DNA of 64,000 nt from Methanobacterium sp. (GTDB taxonomy: Archaea > Methanobacteriota > Methanobacteria > Methanobacteriales > Methanobacteriaceae), in the NCBI RefSeq assembly GCF_016217785.1, contig NZ_JACRGA010000027.1, positions 186,001-250,000 of the forward strand. The letters are read 5' to 3'. This document shows, one piece after another, positions 32,670 to 41,819 of the stretch. How positions within the stretch are numbered: position 1 is the stretch's first letter; each line of letters opens with the position of its first letter. The notes beneath the pieces were generated by a model. That model was not told the DNA's origin. It did not search any database and saw only the letters and a program-made list of their open reading frames with translations. A program made the translations under genes and the position numbers.

Positions 32670-33164
32670 ATGGTAAATATCAGGGAACTGCTTTATCCTA
32701 ACAAGTTCAAGGTAACCCTATTTTTATTGTTAGCCATTCCCTGTATCACCCTTATAACTGTTCTACTGGGCACTAACTACAATTATTATAATTATTATCC
32801 TCCCCACTTCACCTATCCTTTTTTAATCAGCTTATTCCTCTTTCTGGCGATTGGTCTGGTGTTGAGTTATATATTAAGCAGTTCTATTGACCATTTCATC
32901 CCTAATGAGAAAATAAAAATTAGTATTGCCATTATTTCTGGTATGACATCAATTATTATTGTTTATATCTTTTATAAGATGGTTACAGAGCCCATTATCT
33001 GTGACCCGGTGCATATTCCTGCTAACAACCAAACAGTGTGTGATCCGGTACACCAGCCTATTCAGGGAAAAAGTTACAACATCGAGGTTTTAGATGGTCT
33101 TGATGTTGATAAATCTTTAGTTGAAGATTCATTAACAGAATGCATCCGGAATTTGAAGTCTTAG
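32670..33164 (+). CDS. Membrane protein with duplicated CDPVH motif
   Basis: An unrecognised 164-residue protein. Three hydrophobic segments lie in the first two thirds: about residues 15-35 (VTLFLLLAIPCITLITVLLG), 48-68 (YPFLISLFLFLAIGLVLSYIL) and 83-106 (ISIAIISGMTSIIIVYIFY). They are followed by a probably extracytoplasmic tail. The tail contains CDPVHIPANNQTVCDPVHQP, a duplicated CDPVH.P unit. The paired Cys and His could bind a metal or form a disulfide (inference). The C-terminal ~45 residues are charged. No ribosome site is obvious. Function unknown. Confidence 0.65.
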   Translation: MVNIRELLYPNKFKVTLFLLLAIPCITLITVLLGTNYNYYNYYPPHFTYPFLISLFLFLAIGLVLSYILSSSIDHFIPNEKIKISIAIISGMTSIIIVYIFYKMVTEPIICDPVHIPANNQTVCDPVHQPIQGKSYNIEVLDGLDVDKSLVEDSLTECIRNLKS

Positions 33165-33299
33165 TCCGATTTATTTTAATCCTATCTCTATGAAATATTT
33201 CAAAATAAAAGAGTTCTATTTCAAATAAAAATTTAAGGATATTCCAAGTAAGATTAAAGACATCAGAATAAAGAAATTAAAAAAAGGGGAGGAAGGGTT

Positions 33300-33638
33300 C
33301 TAACCTCCACCATCACACAGTTCATTGCTCATGTCCATGTCTTCCAGGTTCTGTTTAAGGCCTTCCACCTTTTTCTTGGTGTTTTCCTTGTCATCAGTTT
33401 CTTCACTGGGTTTCGTAGCTTTTCTACGGGATTCTCTTCTTTTAAGCCGGTTATACTCGTCTTCGTTCAGGAGTTCCAGGTAGCGGCTGTTGTACCATAA
33501 CTCGGTGGTGTCCATTTTAGCCCAAACACTATCCTCGTCACTACGAAGATCTAAAACTTCCCCGGAACTGCCAGTACCACTGTACCGTACATGAGACCCT
33601 ATTAAAATCTCTTTATTCCTCTTGTTAGCAGCTTCCAC
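33300..33638 (-). CDS. DUF2098-like methanogen protein
   Basis: A small soluble protein of 112 residues. The N-terminal ~60 residues (ILIGSHVRYSGTGSSGEVLDLRSDEDSVWAKMDTTELWYNSRYLELL) fit the DUF2098 family of methanogens: a small beta-barrel-like domain with VRY..TG..G.V.D and W...D.T.L.Y...YLE. The rest is a highly charged, probably flexible tail (RRESRRKATKPSEETDDKENTKKKVEGLKQ). The start is a GTG with GGGGGTGAG 6 bases upstream. No function is known for the family. Confidence 0.75.
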   Translation of the reverse strand: MEAANKRNKEILIGSHVRYSGTGSSGEVLDLRSDEDSVWAKMDTTELWYNSRYLELLNEDEYNRLKRRESRRKATKPSEETDDKENTKKKVEGLKQNLEDMDMSNELCDGGG

Positions 33639-33681
33639 ATTCTCACCCCCAGTATATTTTATTGGATCTGATTGGCATTAC

Positions 33682-33781
33682 TAATTCTGTTGAAATATTT
33701 CCAAATTCTGTTGAATTAATATTTCTAGATAATTATGTTTGATTTAAATATTTCCAGATAAATTCTGTTGAATTAAGATTT
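33682..33781. repeat. Degenerate direct repeats around AATTCTGTTGAA
   Basis: AATTCTGTTGAA occurs at about 33683, 33704 and 33761. A related degenerate unit lies at about 33731 (AATTATGTTTGAT, followed by the same AAATATTTCCAGATA-type tail). Unit spacing is 21-30 bases. They fill most of the spacer between the DUF2098-like gene and the PRC-barrel gene. Function unknown. Confidence 0.65.
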
Positions 33782-33797
33782 GCAAATAATTTATATT

Positions 33798-34079
33798 CTA
33801 TTTTTTAATATCCAGTCTTACTTTCTCTTTTTTCAGAGCAATTTCCCCTCTTACTTCCAGTTCTGCCTTTTCAACATTTAACAGCAAGTAGTCCCCCACT
33901 TCATCAATATCTGCAGTTTCGATCTCAATATCTTTTCTGGTGAGGCCAAAGTCACTGGTGGATATAATTATAGTGGTTATAATACCTTCCTTTGGTTTTA
34001 TGACCATATCCGCAACTTTACCTATTTCATTAGCCTTTTTATCCAAAACTCTTCGCCCGAAAAAGTCGCTCACTTTCAT
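33798..34079 (-). CDS. PRC-barrel domain protein
   Basis: A 93-residue protein consisting of a single PRC-barrel: MKVSDFFGRRVLDKKANEIG, KVADMVIKPKEGIITTIII, GLTRKDIEIETADIDEVGDYLLLNV. Archaeal PRC-barrel proteins are widespread; they take part in RNA processing or, in some lineages, cell division (CdpB-type proteins). Which role applies here is unclear. It ends with the family's charged strand (VRGEIALKKEKVRLDIKK). Transcribed away from the site-2 protease gene, 226 bases apart. Confidence 0.87.
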   Translation of the reverse strand: MKVSDFFGRRVLDKKANEIGKVADMVIKPKEGIITTIIISTSDFGLTRKDIEIETADIDEVGDYLLLNVEKAELEVRGEIALKKEKVRLDIKK

Positions 34080-34305
34080 TTAAACACCATCCTATACTCT
34101 GTTTTTTGATGTATATAATTTTATTGCCCATTTAAAGGACCTCATATCCCTTTAATCTTCCCTAATTAGAAGGACTGATTTAAACTGGCCAAAAAGACCC
34201 CTCTCAACAATATATTTTATTAATTGTTTTTTATTTCTTACAATGTCATTTATACGGTTTTAAAACCAATTAATAATAAAGTAAAGTTTACGGGTGATAC
34301 ACTAA

Positions 34306-35358
34306 ATGAAGTACTCCTTCAAGATCTTCAGTATCTTTAACATACCAGTGGAACTGCATATTTCCTTCCTGCTCCTGATGGCCCTGATTTACGGGGTGGC
34401 CCTCTTTAACCTGGTCCCGGGAGTTGATCTAAATGCGGCTTTACTTATTACCCTACTTTTTGTCACGGTTGTTCTCCATGAATTAGCACATTCCTATGTT
34501 GCTCAACGATATGGTATTGGCATTGAAAGGATCGTACTTCTGCCCATTGGCGGTGTGTCAGCCATGGAAGAGTTACCAGAGGATCCTGGCCAGGAATTCA
34601 GGATAGCCATTGCTGGACCACTGGTAAACTTTCTAATAGCCATAATATGTTACGGTCTCTTCTTTGGACTGGCAACACCATATCCTACCATTGCAGCCTT
34701 CCTTAATTATTTCGCACTGGTGAATGTGATTCTGGGGGCTTTCAACCTGATTCCAGCCTACCCTATGGATGGGGGGAGAGTTTTACGGGCCTTCCTTGCG
34801 GGTAGAATGAGTTACCTGCAGGCCACGGAAACTGCTGCTTCGGTGGGCAAGTTCCTGGCCATATTTATGGCTGTGGTAGGGATATTCTGGAATTATTTCC
34901 TGATACTCATTGCCCTCTTCATCTACATTGGGGCTGATGCCGAGTACAAGGAGATAATGATTTCCACCATCCTGGAGGGGATAAAGGTAGAGGAGATAAT
35001 GACCCCTAAAGTGAGAACTGTGCAGCCGGAGACCAGTGTGGAAGAGACCATGGAGATCATGTTCCAGAATAAACATATGGGTTATCCAGTTACCGATGGG
35101 CAGAATCTTCAGGGTATCATCACCTTCAATGATATCTCCCGTGCCAAAAAGGGAGATGAAAATAAACCAGTGACTGAATTCATGACCCGTAACCTGATTA
35201 TCAGCAGCCCGGAGGAACCTTTAAACGATGCCCTGGCCAAGTTAACCCAGGCAAATATTGGAAGACTCCCTGTGGTGGAAAATGACCAATTGGTGGGTAT
35301 AATTTCCAGAACTGACATTATGAGAGCCATGGAAATACTTAAACTAAAAAAATTATAA
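34306..35358 (+). CDS. Site-2 protease-like M50 metalloprotease with CBS pair
   Basis: Intramembrane zinc protease, 350 residues. The active-site helix VVLHELAHSYVA gives His58, Glu59 and His62, and NLIPAYPMDGGRVL supplies the third ligand (about Asp155). About six transmembrane segments span residues 10-215. Two CBS domains follow (about 228-350: VEEIMTPKVRTVQPETSVEETMEIM and VTEFMTRNLIISSPEEPL...), which usually sense adenine nucleotides. This is the standard archaeal S2P/CBS architecture, thought to release membrane-bound regulators. The substrate is unknown. Confidence 0.94.
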   Translation: MKYSFKIFSIFNIPVELHISFLLLMALIYGVALFNLVPGVDLNAALLITLLFVTVVLHELAHSYVAQRYGIGIERIVLLPIGGVSAMEELPEDPGQEFRIAIAGPLVNFLIAIICYGLFFGLATPYPTIAAFLNYFALVNVILGAFNLIPAYPMDGGRVLRAFLAGRMSYLQATETAASVGKFLAIFMAVVGIFWNYFLILIALFIYIGADAEYKEIMISTILEGIKVEEIMTPKVRTVQPETSVEETMEIMFQNKHMGYPVTDGQNLQGIITFNDISRAKKGDENKPVTEFMTRNLIISSPEEPLNDALAKLTQANIGRLPVVENDQLVGIISRTDIMRAMEILKLKKL

Positions 35359-35463
35359 TAAAATCATGTATTTTTTCATGGCAATCATCTGATTTTCACT
35401 AGGGAATCATTCTAAAAAATCAAGATAAACTAAAAACATTCATAAATATAAAAAAAGGGATTT

Positions 35464-37110
35464 TTGGAGAAGGAGGAAATGAAAGAAGCCGGAAGATCCA
35501 TAATAAATCATATACTGGAAGGAAGGATAAAAAACAGGAAGGATCTGGAGAAGGCGAAGTTTCAGGTGTGTCGTGATTACAAACTGGACCGGTTTCCCCG
35601 TAACTCTGAGATACTTCAAATGGCCCGGGAAGATGAAAAGGAGATCATCACCCCTATTTTGAAGAAGAAACCAACCAGGACCATCTCTGGTGTGGCGGTG
35701 GTGGCAGTGATGTGCCCTCCACACAAATGCCCCCATGGAAGATGTCTTTACTGCCCTGAAAGCACAATAGCCCCCCCTAGTTACACTGGGGAAGAACCCG
35801 CAGCTTTAAGGGCTAGAATGTACGATTTTAATCCTTATAAACAGGTTTATAACCGATTACAGCAGTTAGAGAGTATAGGTCATCCCCTGGATAAGGTGGA
35901 ACTCATAATCATGGGCGGTACTTTTCCCTCACGGTTTTTATGCTTCCAGGAATGGTTCATCACTCAGTGTTTAATTGCAATGACGGATTTTGGAGTTAAA
36001 GAGTATAAATTGAATTCTGAAGATGTCTACACCGGAGGCAACCATGATCTGCAGGGGTTTGAGTACCTGGAAGACGTTCAACGGGCCAATGAAAGTTCCA
36101 GTGTTCGTTGTGTGGGTATGACCTTCGAAACCCGGCCAGATTACTCTAAAAGGGAGGATGTGGATCGGATGCTCCGGATGGGTGTTACCCGGGTGGAACT
36201 GGGTGTGCAGACCATTTACAACTTCATATATCACCGGGTAGAGCGTGGTCACCGGGTGCAGGACACCGTAGAGGCCACCCGTGTTTTAAAGGACTCCGGG
36301 ATTAAAGTGGCCATGCATCTCATGCCAGGTCTATTTAGTGACCAGGAGCGTGACCTGCGAATGTTCAAGAGATTATTCTCTGATGAGCAGTTCAAACCAG
36401 ATATGCTGAAGATCTACCCCTGTCTGGTGACCGAGGGGTCCAAACTCCATGACTTATGGGAGAAAGGAAACTACACTCCCTACTCTACTGAAGAAGCAGT
36501 CCAGCTCATAGTAGAAGTGAAGAAGATTCTGCCCAAGTGGGTGCGTACCATGCGCATCCAGCGGGACATACCCTCCCAGCTCATAGAAGCCGGTGTTAAA
36601 AAGTCCAATCTGGGAGAACTGGTTTACAATCAACTGAAAGAAGAGAAAGTTCAGTGCCAGTGTATCCGTTGCCGGGAAGTGGGACACCAGGCTGCCCAGG
36701 GAACATTCACCAGTAAAGATAATGTAGAACTTTTAATGGAGAAATACCGTGCCAGTGAAGGTGAGGAAATATTCCTGTCCATGGAAGACTCAGAAGCGGA
36801 TGTTCTCCTTGGTTTTTTAAGGCTGCGCATGCCATCAGAACATGCACATCGCCCAGAGATCAGCCCTGAAACAGCCTTACTTCGCGAATTGCATGTTTAT
36901 GGCCCTATGATACCTTTAGGTGAAAGGGAAGATGAACTGTGGCAGCACCAGGGCTACGGTGAGGAGTTACTCAAAAAGGCAGAAGAGATCAGCCGTGAGG
37001 AGTATGATAAAAGGGAGATTATTATTATCAGCGGTATTGGAGCCCGTAACTATTACCGTAAATTTGGGTATAAAAGGAAGGGACCTTACATGGCTAAAAA
37101 GTTAGTTTAA
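35464..37110 (+). CDS. elp3: Elp3-type tRNA uridine(34) acetyltransferase (radical SAM/GNAT)
   Basis: Modifies the wobble uridine of tRNA to carboxymethyluridine using acetyl-CoA and radical chemistry. The 548-residue protein has the Elp3 order. The N-terminal helical part ends in FPRNSEILQ. The radical SAM core has CPPHKCPHGRCLYCPES (Cys89, Cys94 and Cys97 for the cluster) and the substrate loop MGGTFPSRF. EGSKLHDLWEKGNYTPYS and a zinc-like CQCIRCREVGH follow. The C-terminal GNAT domain has QGYGEELLKKAEEI and GIGARNYYRKFGYKRKGPYM. The frame opens with TTG 35464; ATG 35479 is an alternative start with GGAGAAGGAGG just before it. Confidence 0.95.
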   Translation: MEKEEMKEAGRSIINHILEGRIKNRKDLEKAKFQVCRDYKLDRFPRNSEILQMAREDEKEIITPILKKKPTRTISGVAVVAVMCPPHKCPHGRCLYCPESTIAPPSYTGEEPAALRARMYDFNPYKQVYNRLQQLESIGHPLDKVELIIMGGTFPSRFLCFQEWFITQCLIAMTDFGVKEYKLNSEDVYTGGNHDLQGFEYLEDVQRANESSSVRCVGMTFETRPDYSKREDVDRMLRMGVTRVELGVQTIYNFIYHRVERGHRVQDTVEATRVLKDSGIKVAMHLMPGLFSDQERDLRMFKRLFSDEQFKPDMLKIYPCLVTEGSKLHDLWEKGNYTPYSTEEAVQLIVEVKKILPKWVRTMRIQRDIPSQLIEAGVKKSNLGELVYNQLKEEKVQCQCIRCREVGHQAAQGTFTSKDNVELLMEKYRASEGEEIFLSMEDSEADVLLGFLRLRMPSEHAHRPEISPETALLRELHVYGPMIPLGEREDELWQHQGYGEELLKKAEEISREEYDKREIIIISGIGARNYYRKFGYKRKGPYMAKKLV

Positions 37111-37216
37111 TGGCATTAAATAATAATTAAGGGAAAAATTCCCATTAAAATCGGGATTCCTTTAAATAATTGTTAAATACCTGATTATTAAATACACGAA
37201 CTGGAGGGATTTGATT

Positions 37217-37903
37217 ATGATATCCATAGAAGAACTGGCTGGAATGATTGACCATACCAATGTGCAGCGGGATGCCACTGATGCTGATATTCAGGCACTT
37301 TGCCAGGAGGCAGATGACTATGATTTTAACTGTGTTTGTGTAACACCCACCCAAGCAGATCTGGCAAGTGAACTCCTGGAAAACTCTGATACACAGGTCT
37401 GTGTGGTGATAGGATTCCCATTCGGAGTCCAAACACCACGTGCCAAGGCCTTCGAAGCAGAGGAAGCTGTAAAAAATGGTGCCTCTGAACTGGACATGGT
37501 GATGAACATCGGCGCCCTCAAATCAGAACATTACTCCCTGGTCCAGGCCGACATCGCCGCTGTGGTGGGGGCAGCACTGGGACGCGTGGTGAAGGTCATC
37601 CTGGAAACGGCACTACTCACCCGGGAAGAGAAGATCATCGCCTGTCAGCTGGCCAGAGAAGCAGGGGCGCACTACGTTAAAACATCCACCGGGTTCGGAG
37701 TAAGCGGGGCTACAGTGGAGGATGTCAGGCTCATGAGGGAGACTGTAGGGCTGGAGATGGGTGTTAAAGCTGCTGGTGGGATACGGAACCTGGAAACTGC
37801 CATGGCAATGATCGATGCCGGGGCCAGTAAAATCGGCACCTCTACCGGTGTGCAGATTATGGAAGAACTCTTAAAAAAGGGCGAAACAGAGAATAATTTT
37901 TAA
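37217..37903 (+). CDS. deoC: Deoxyribose-phosphate aldolase
   Basis: Cleaves 2-deoxyribose 5-phosphate to acetaldehyde and glyceraldehyde 3-phosphate, linking nucleosides to central carbon. About 228 residues, a class I TIM-barrel aldolase. Motifs: MIDHTNVQRDATDADI, VIGFPFG, ELDMVMNIGALKS, VVKVILETALLT (its Lys a catalytic-site residue) and AHYVKTSTGFG with the Schiff-base lysine, then VKAAGGIRN. TTG 37211 opens the frame, but ATG 37217 lies 8 bases after GGAGGG and is preferred. The cyclophilin-like gene follows after a triplicated leader. Confidence 0.94.
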   Translation: MISIEELAGMIDHTNVQRDATDADIQALCQEADDYDFNCVCVTPTQADLASELLENSDTQVCVVIGFPFGVQTPRAKAFEAEEAVKNGASELDMVMNIGALKSEHYSLVQADIAAVVGAALGRVVKVILETALLTREEKIIACQLAREAGAHYVKTSTGFGVSGATVEDVRLMRETVGLEMGVKAAGGIRNLETAMAMIDAGASKIGTSTGVQIMEELLKKGETENNF

Positions 37904-37937
37904 GGTTGAAAATTTATTGATAATATTCAAATTATAG

Positions 37938-38006
37938 TTAAGGTGAATTCCGATGTTAAGGTGAATTCAAATGATACTAAAATAAAAAAATAGTAAGGTG
38001 AATTCC
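37938..38006 (+). repeat. Triplicated ribosome-site leader before the cyclophilin-like gene
   Basis: The block (T)TAAGGTGAATTC occurs at 37938-37950, 37956-37968 and 37994-38005. Each copy carries AAGGTGA followed by an ATG 2-3 bases after the block. The first two ATGs (37953 and 37971) open tiny frames, M-L-R-stop and M-I-L-K-stop; the third (38008) starts the real gene. The duplication thus made two upstream mini-ORFs, which could tune translation. Confidence 0.85.
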
Positions 38007-38007
38007 A

Positions 38008-38367
38008 ATGGAGATAGAGATTGAAATATCAAAAAAGGGAACAATTAAAGTGCTCCTGGATGATCGAAACCCTGAAACGACCCAGGCATTCTACGAAAGC
38101 CTCCCCATGGAAGGTGAAGCCCAATTATGGCAGGAAGAAGTTTTCTTCCCCATTCCCTTTGAACATGATTATGAAAACCCATCACCATCCTCAGATAAGG
38201 GAGATATATCTTACTGGCCACCAGGAAAGGCATTTTGCATATTCTTCGGAGATTCCCAACCTGCCTCTGATGTGAATCATATTGGGAGGGTTGTTGAAGG
38301 TTTGGAAATTATGAAGAGTGTTGAGGAGGGAGATTGGGTGACTATTAGAACCATAACCCCACCTTAG
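38008..38367 (+). CDS. Cyclophilin-like fold protein (TM1367 type)
   Basis: A 119-residue beta-rich protein of the cyclophilin-like/DUF369 group. Motifs: GTIKVLLDDRNPETTQAFYESLPMEGEAQLWQEEVFFPIP, GDISYWPPGKAFCIFFGDSQP and NHIGRVVEGLEIMKSVEEGDWVTI. Bacterial and archaeal members share the cyclophilin barrel but usually lack the prolyl-isomerase active site, and their role is unknown. The first residues match the fold start. The ATG at 38008 has AAGGTGA 8 bases upstream in the third leader repeat. It follows deoC by 104 bases on the same strand. Confidence 0.85.
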   Translation: MEIEIEISKKGTIKVLLDDRNPETTQAFYESLPMEGEAQLWQEEVFFPIPFEHDYENPSPSSDKGDISYWPPGKAFCIFFGDSQPASDVNHIGRVVEGLEIMKSVEEGDWVTIRTITPP

Positions 38368-38504
38368 GGTATCCTGCAAAAAATTGGCAGGTTACTAATT
38401 TATTTTAAAAATATCCTTTAATAAATCTTCTTTTTATTATTTCAAGATATCCCTTAGTCAAGATATCCCTTTAATAAAGGAGAATAGAACCCGTATAATA
38501 AATT

Positions 38505-39281
38505 TTATTCCAACCAGCGAACCATAGGGATCAGATCTTCCACATCGTTGATTTCAGCTTCCAGATCCAGTTCCAAGTAGGCTTTCCTTCCACTGCTGAG
38601 GCTGGATGAAAGTATCATCTGTTTCCCGTAGACTGTATCCACCCCATCTACTATGGTGTGGCCCGCCACCATGACCTTACAACCAACCAGCTCCAGGAAA
38701 CGTTCCAGATCTTCTTTAGAGTAGTTACCTGGCCGGTTAAGCATCATTTTTTCCAAGGGCTTGTTTCCGCGGTATCCTGCTAGAGTAATATTTCTAAGTT
38801 CTTCCTGGTTCTTAAAATCCGAGTACGGCCCAGCATGACTAATAATAACCCCATTTCCTGTTTTAATGGCCACTGGAAGCTCACGAAAGAATTCAAGGTA
38901 TGATCTGAATTTCGATCCCCATTTTCCACCAAAACGTTCCCTTAAGTAGGATTCAAATGCCCTTTTTTGATCCACCCCCATTTTATAGGCCGGTTCATCA
39001 GCCAGATGAGCCCACTCATGGTTACCCAATAGAACATGAAAATTAGGATACTGGTGATAGTAACATTTCACCCTTTCCAAGACTTCCACTGAACCATCGT
39101 AGTTATTATCCAGTTCATGTATGAAATCACCAGTTATAACCACCTTCAACTGGTCCAGACATCCCTTAAAAATAGATTCATAACGCTTAAAATCTTCCAG
39201 ATTCCCATGGATATCAGTGATGACCAGCATCCTTCCCTGGGAAGCAACTTCAAAGATATCTGTGGAAGAATTATATACCAT
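38505..39281 (-). CDS. Calcineurin-like metallophosphoesterase
   Basis: A 258-residue dinuclear-metal phosphoesterase. Metal-binding motifs in order: VITDIHGNLEDF, VITGDFIHELD, VLLGNHEWAHL (GNHE), a late IISHAGPY and VAGHTIVDGV. This is the PPP/serine-threonine phosphatase-like layout (DxH...GD...GNH...H...GH). It could act on phosphoproteins or on dinucleotides such as Ap4A; sequence alone does not decide. The spacer behind it (39282-39512) is AT-rich with degenerate ATTCTAATGAATC-like repeats. It is convergent with the cyclophilin-like gene. Confidence 0.9.
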   Translation of the reverse strand: MVYNSSTDIFEVASQGRMLVITDIHGNLEDFKRYESIFKGCLDQLKVVITGDFIHELDNNYDGSVEVLERVKCYYHQYPNFHVLLGNHEWAHLADEPAYKMGVDQKRAFESYLRERFGGKWGSKFRSYLEFFRELPVAIKTGNGVIISHAGPYSDFKNQEELRNITLAGYRGNKPLEKMMLNRPGNYSKEDLERFLELVGCKVMVAGHTIVDGVDTVYGKQMILSSSLSSGRKAYLELDLEAEINDVEDLIPMVRWLE

Positions 39282-39512
39282 TTTAACCCAATCCTAAAAA
39301 ATCTCTTTTTAAATATTCTGATGAGATTTATAAACATTTCTTATGAATCTTAAAAGCCTTCTAGCTATCTTCCAAAAACATTCTAATGAATCCCAAAAAG
39401 ATTCTAAAGGGTTTGAAAACATTCTTAGACTCTCAAAAGAATTATGATGGGTTCAGAAAGTATTCTGATGCAGTCGTAGGAATTAATTATTATTAAAAAT
39501 ATAAGAAAATGA

Positions 39513-40628
39513 TTACACTGGCTTTATATCCTTATAGAGAGTGTCTCTCTCGGCAGGAATCCGTCCCAGATCCTTTATGATCCGTTGCAGCTCTTTAGGT
39601 GGTGTGTAAACACCGTGCTGCGCCCCTGCAGATCGGGATATGTTCTCTTCTCCTAAAGTTCCCCCCATATCATTACAGCCTGCAGTGAGACATACTTGGG
39701 CGAATTTGAATCCCAGTTTCACCCATGAAACTTGAATATTCTGTAGTAACTCTCCAAACATCAACCGGGCCACTGCATAGAGTTTCAGATCTTCAGTACC
39801 AGTGGTTCCCGGGCTGGAGATACCCTGCTGATAGATGGGTGCATTCTGGTGCATGAAGGTGAGTGGTACAAATTCTGTGAATCCTCCAGTATTCTGCTGT
39901 ATTTTACGGAGAATTTCCAGGTGCTCCACCCGGTGCTCCACACTTTCCACATGACCGTACATCATGGTACAGGTGGTGGGCACACTAGTGTGGTGGGCAG
40001 TTTCAACAACCTCCACCCACTCTGAAGTGGTGAGTTTACCCTGACAGATTACCTTCCGAACTTCATCGTTCAAGATTTCAGCGGCTGTTCCAGGCATGGA
40101 ACCTAAACCTGCATCTTTTAACATTTTCAGAGTTTCTTTCAGGGACATCCCGGACTGTGATGCTCCGTAATAGATTTCCATAGGAGAAAAGGCATGAATG
40201 TGGATATCGGGAAGTTCTTCCTTAACACTGAGCAGTATCTTTTCATAGAAGTGGGCATCAATATCAGGATGGAGTCCTCCCTGAATACAGATTTCCACTG
40301 CACCATTATTCCATGCAGTTTTTGCCCTTCGTACTATTTCATCCATACTCAGGAAGTAAGCACCATTATCGGTGGGGTCTTTTCGGAAGGCACAGAACCC
40401 ACATGTTCCAGTGCACATGTCTGTGAAGTTGATGTTCCAGTTTTGAATATAGGTAACATTATCACCAACTAATTCCTGTCTTCTCAAATCTGCTGTTTGA
40501 ATAAGTGCCTGATAGTCATTACCAGTAGTTTTAAGAAGCTTAAGTGCGTCTTCAGAGGAAATAATCTGTTTTCTAGCTTTATCAAGTATCTCTTCTATGG
40601 TGGGTTCAATGTCCGGACTCTTATACAT
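39513..40628 (-). CDS. cofH: FO synthase subunit 2 (CofH)
   Basis: Radical SAM enzyme that joins tyrosine-derived fragment to the flavin-pathway diaminouracil intermediate, making the precursor of the F420 chromophore FO with CofG. The 371-residue protein has the cluster motif FTDMCTGTCGFCAFRKD (Cys72, Cys76, Cys79). Further CofH motifs are EICIQGGLHPDIDAHFYEKIL, HAFSPMEIYYGA, LGSMPGTAAEILNDEVR, the GHVESVEHRVEHL stretch and CNDMGGTLGEENISRSAGA. F420 is the main hydride carrier of methanogenesis from H2/CO2. cofG is not in the window. It is divergent from the histone gene. Confidence 0.95.
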   Translation of the reverse strand: MYKSPDIEPTIEEILDKARKQIISSEDALKLLKTTGNDYQALIQTADLRRQELVGDNVTYIQNWNINFTDMCTGTCGFCAFRKDPTDNGAYFLSMDEIVRRAKTAWNNGAVEICIQGGLHPDIDAHFYEKILLSVKEELPDIHIHAFSPMEIYYGASQSGMSLKETLKMLKDAGLGSMPGTAAEILNDEVRKVICQGKLTTSEWVEVVETAHHTSVPTTCTMMYGHVESVEHRVEHLEILRKIQQNTGGFTEFVPLTFMHQNAPIYQQGISSPGTTGTEDLKLYAVARLMFGELLQNIQVSWVKLGFKFAQVCLTAGCNDMGGTLGEENISRSAGAQHGVYTPPKELQRIIKDLGRIPAERDTLYKDIKPV

Positions 40629-40649
40629 GGGAATTCCTATTGATGTTTA

Positions 40650-40684
<35 letters not shown>

Positions 40685-40723
40685 GTGGTGAGTGTGCATG
40701 GTAAGTACCATGGCCCATCATGT

Positions 40724-40757
<34 letters not shown>

Positions 40758-40780
40758 CTAGCTAGATTAGGAGGTGAAAT

Positions 40781-40988
<208 letters not shown>

Positions 40989-41242
40989 GTTTTTTTTATT
41001 TCTTATTTTTCTTATTTTTTAGGATGATATTTTTTTCAGGTCCACTTGTGTCCTACATCTGAAACTTTGCACGCACTGGTTTTATCCTGCAACTTTAAAC
41101 ATCACAACATTTAAAGATATAAATGAAGTTATGGTTGAGGAATTGTATGGTTGGGAAAAACTAATACTAAATCTCTCACCTTTTAGGTAATCCCATCTAA
41201 TAAGAATAAAAAAAAGATTACAAGTAAATGAGGTAAAAAAAC

Positions 41243-41734
41243 ATGAGTACCATGGATAATCTAAATGAAGCATTCGCTGGTGAATCTAAGGCTAATCGTA
41301 AATATCTGGCATACGCCAAAAAAGCTGATGAAGAAGGACACCCTCAGGTGGCCAAACTCTTCCGCGCAGCAGCCGAAGCTGAAACTGTTCACGCACATAA
41401 CCATTTAACAGTAATGGCAGGTATTAACAGCACTGAAAAAAACCTGAAAGATGCTATTGAAGGTGAAATTGAAGAATTTGAAGAAATGTATCCAGATTTC
41501 ATCAAAGAAGCAAAGGCAGACGAGAATAAAAAGGCAGTGTGGACCTTTGATGTGGCCAACCAGGTGGAGGAAATCCACGCAGGACTCTACCAAAAAGCTC
41601 TGGAAGCTCTGGGAAATAACGAAGAAGTGGATTACTATGTCTGCGGATACTGTGGGAATACTGTAGAAAATGGAGCACCTGATGTTTGCCCAGTCTGTAG
41701 AGCATTGAAGTCTGATTTCTTTAAGGTAGATTAA
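41243..41734 (+). CDS. Rubrerythrin
   Basis: Non-haem di-iron peroxidase that protects anaerobes from hydrogen peroxide. The 163-residue protein has a ferritin-like four-helix domain (LNEAFAGESKANRKYLAYAKKADEEGHPQVAKLFRAAAEAETVHAHNHL, with the E..EH-like iron ligands) and a second helix pair (DVANQVEEIHAGLYQKALEAL). A C-terminal rubredoxin-like domain follows: YVCGYCGNTVENGAPDVCPVCRA, with two C-x2-C pairs. The length is slightly below the ~190 residues of bacterial rubrerythrins. GAGGT precedes the ATG. Electrons probably come from rubredoxin or F420-dependent partners (family knowledge). Confidence 0.94.
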   Translation: MSTMDNLNEAFAGESKANRKYLAYAKKADEEGHPQVAKLFRAAAEAETVHAHNHLTVMAGINSTEKNLKDAIEGEIEEFEEMYPDFIKEAKADENKKAVWTFDVANQVEEIHAGLYQKALEALGNNEEVDYYVCGYCGNTVENGAPDVCPVCRALKSDFFKVD

Positions 41735-41819
41735 AATTTAAAGAGATTGACCTTTAATTAACTAAATAATTCACTTCTTTTTTTTCCATAGAATTCAATT
41801 ATTGGTATTATTTTTATTA

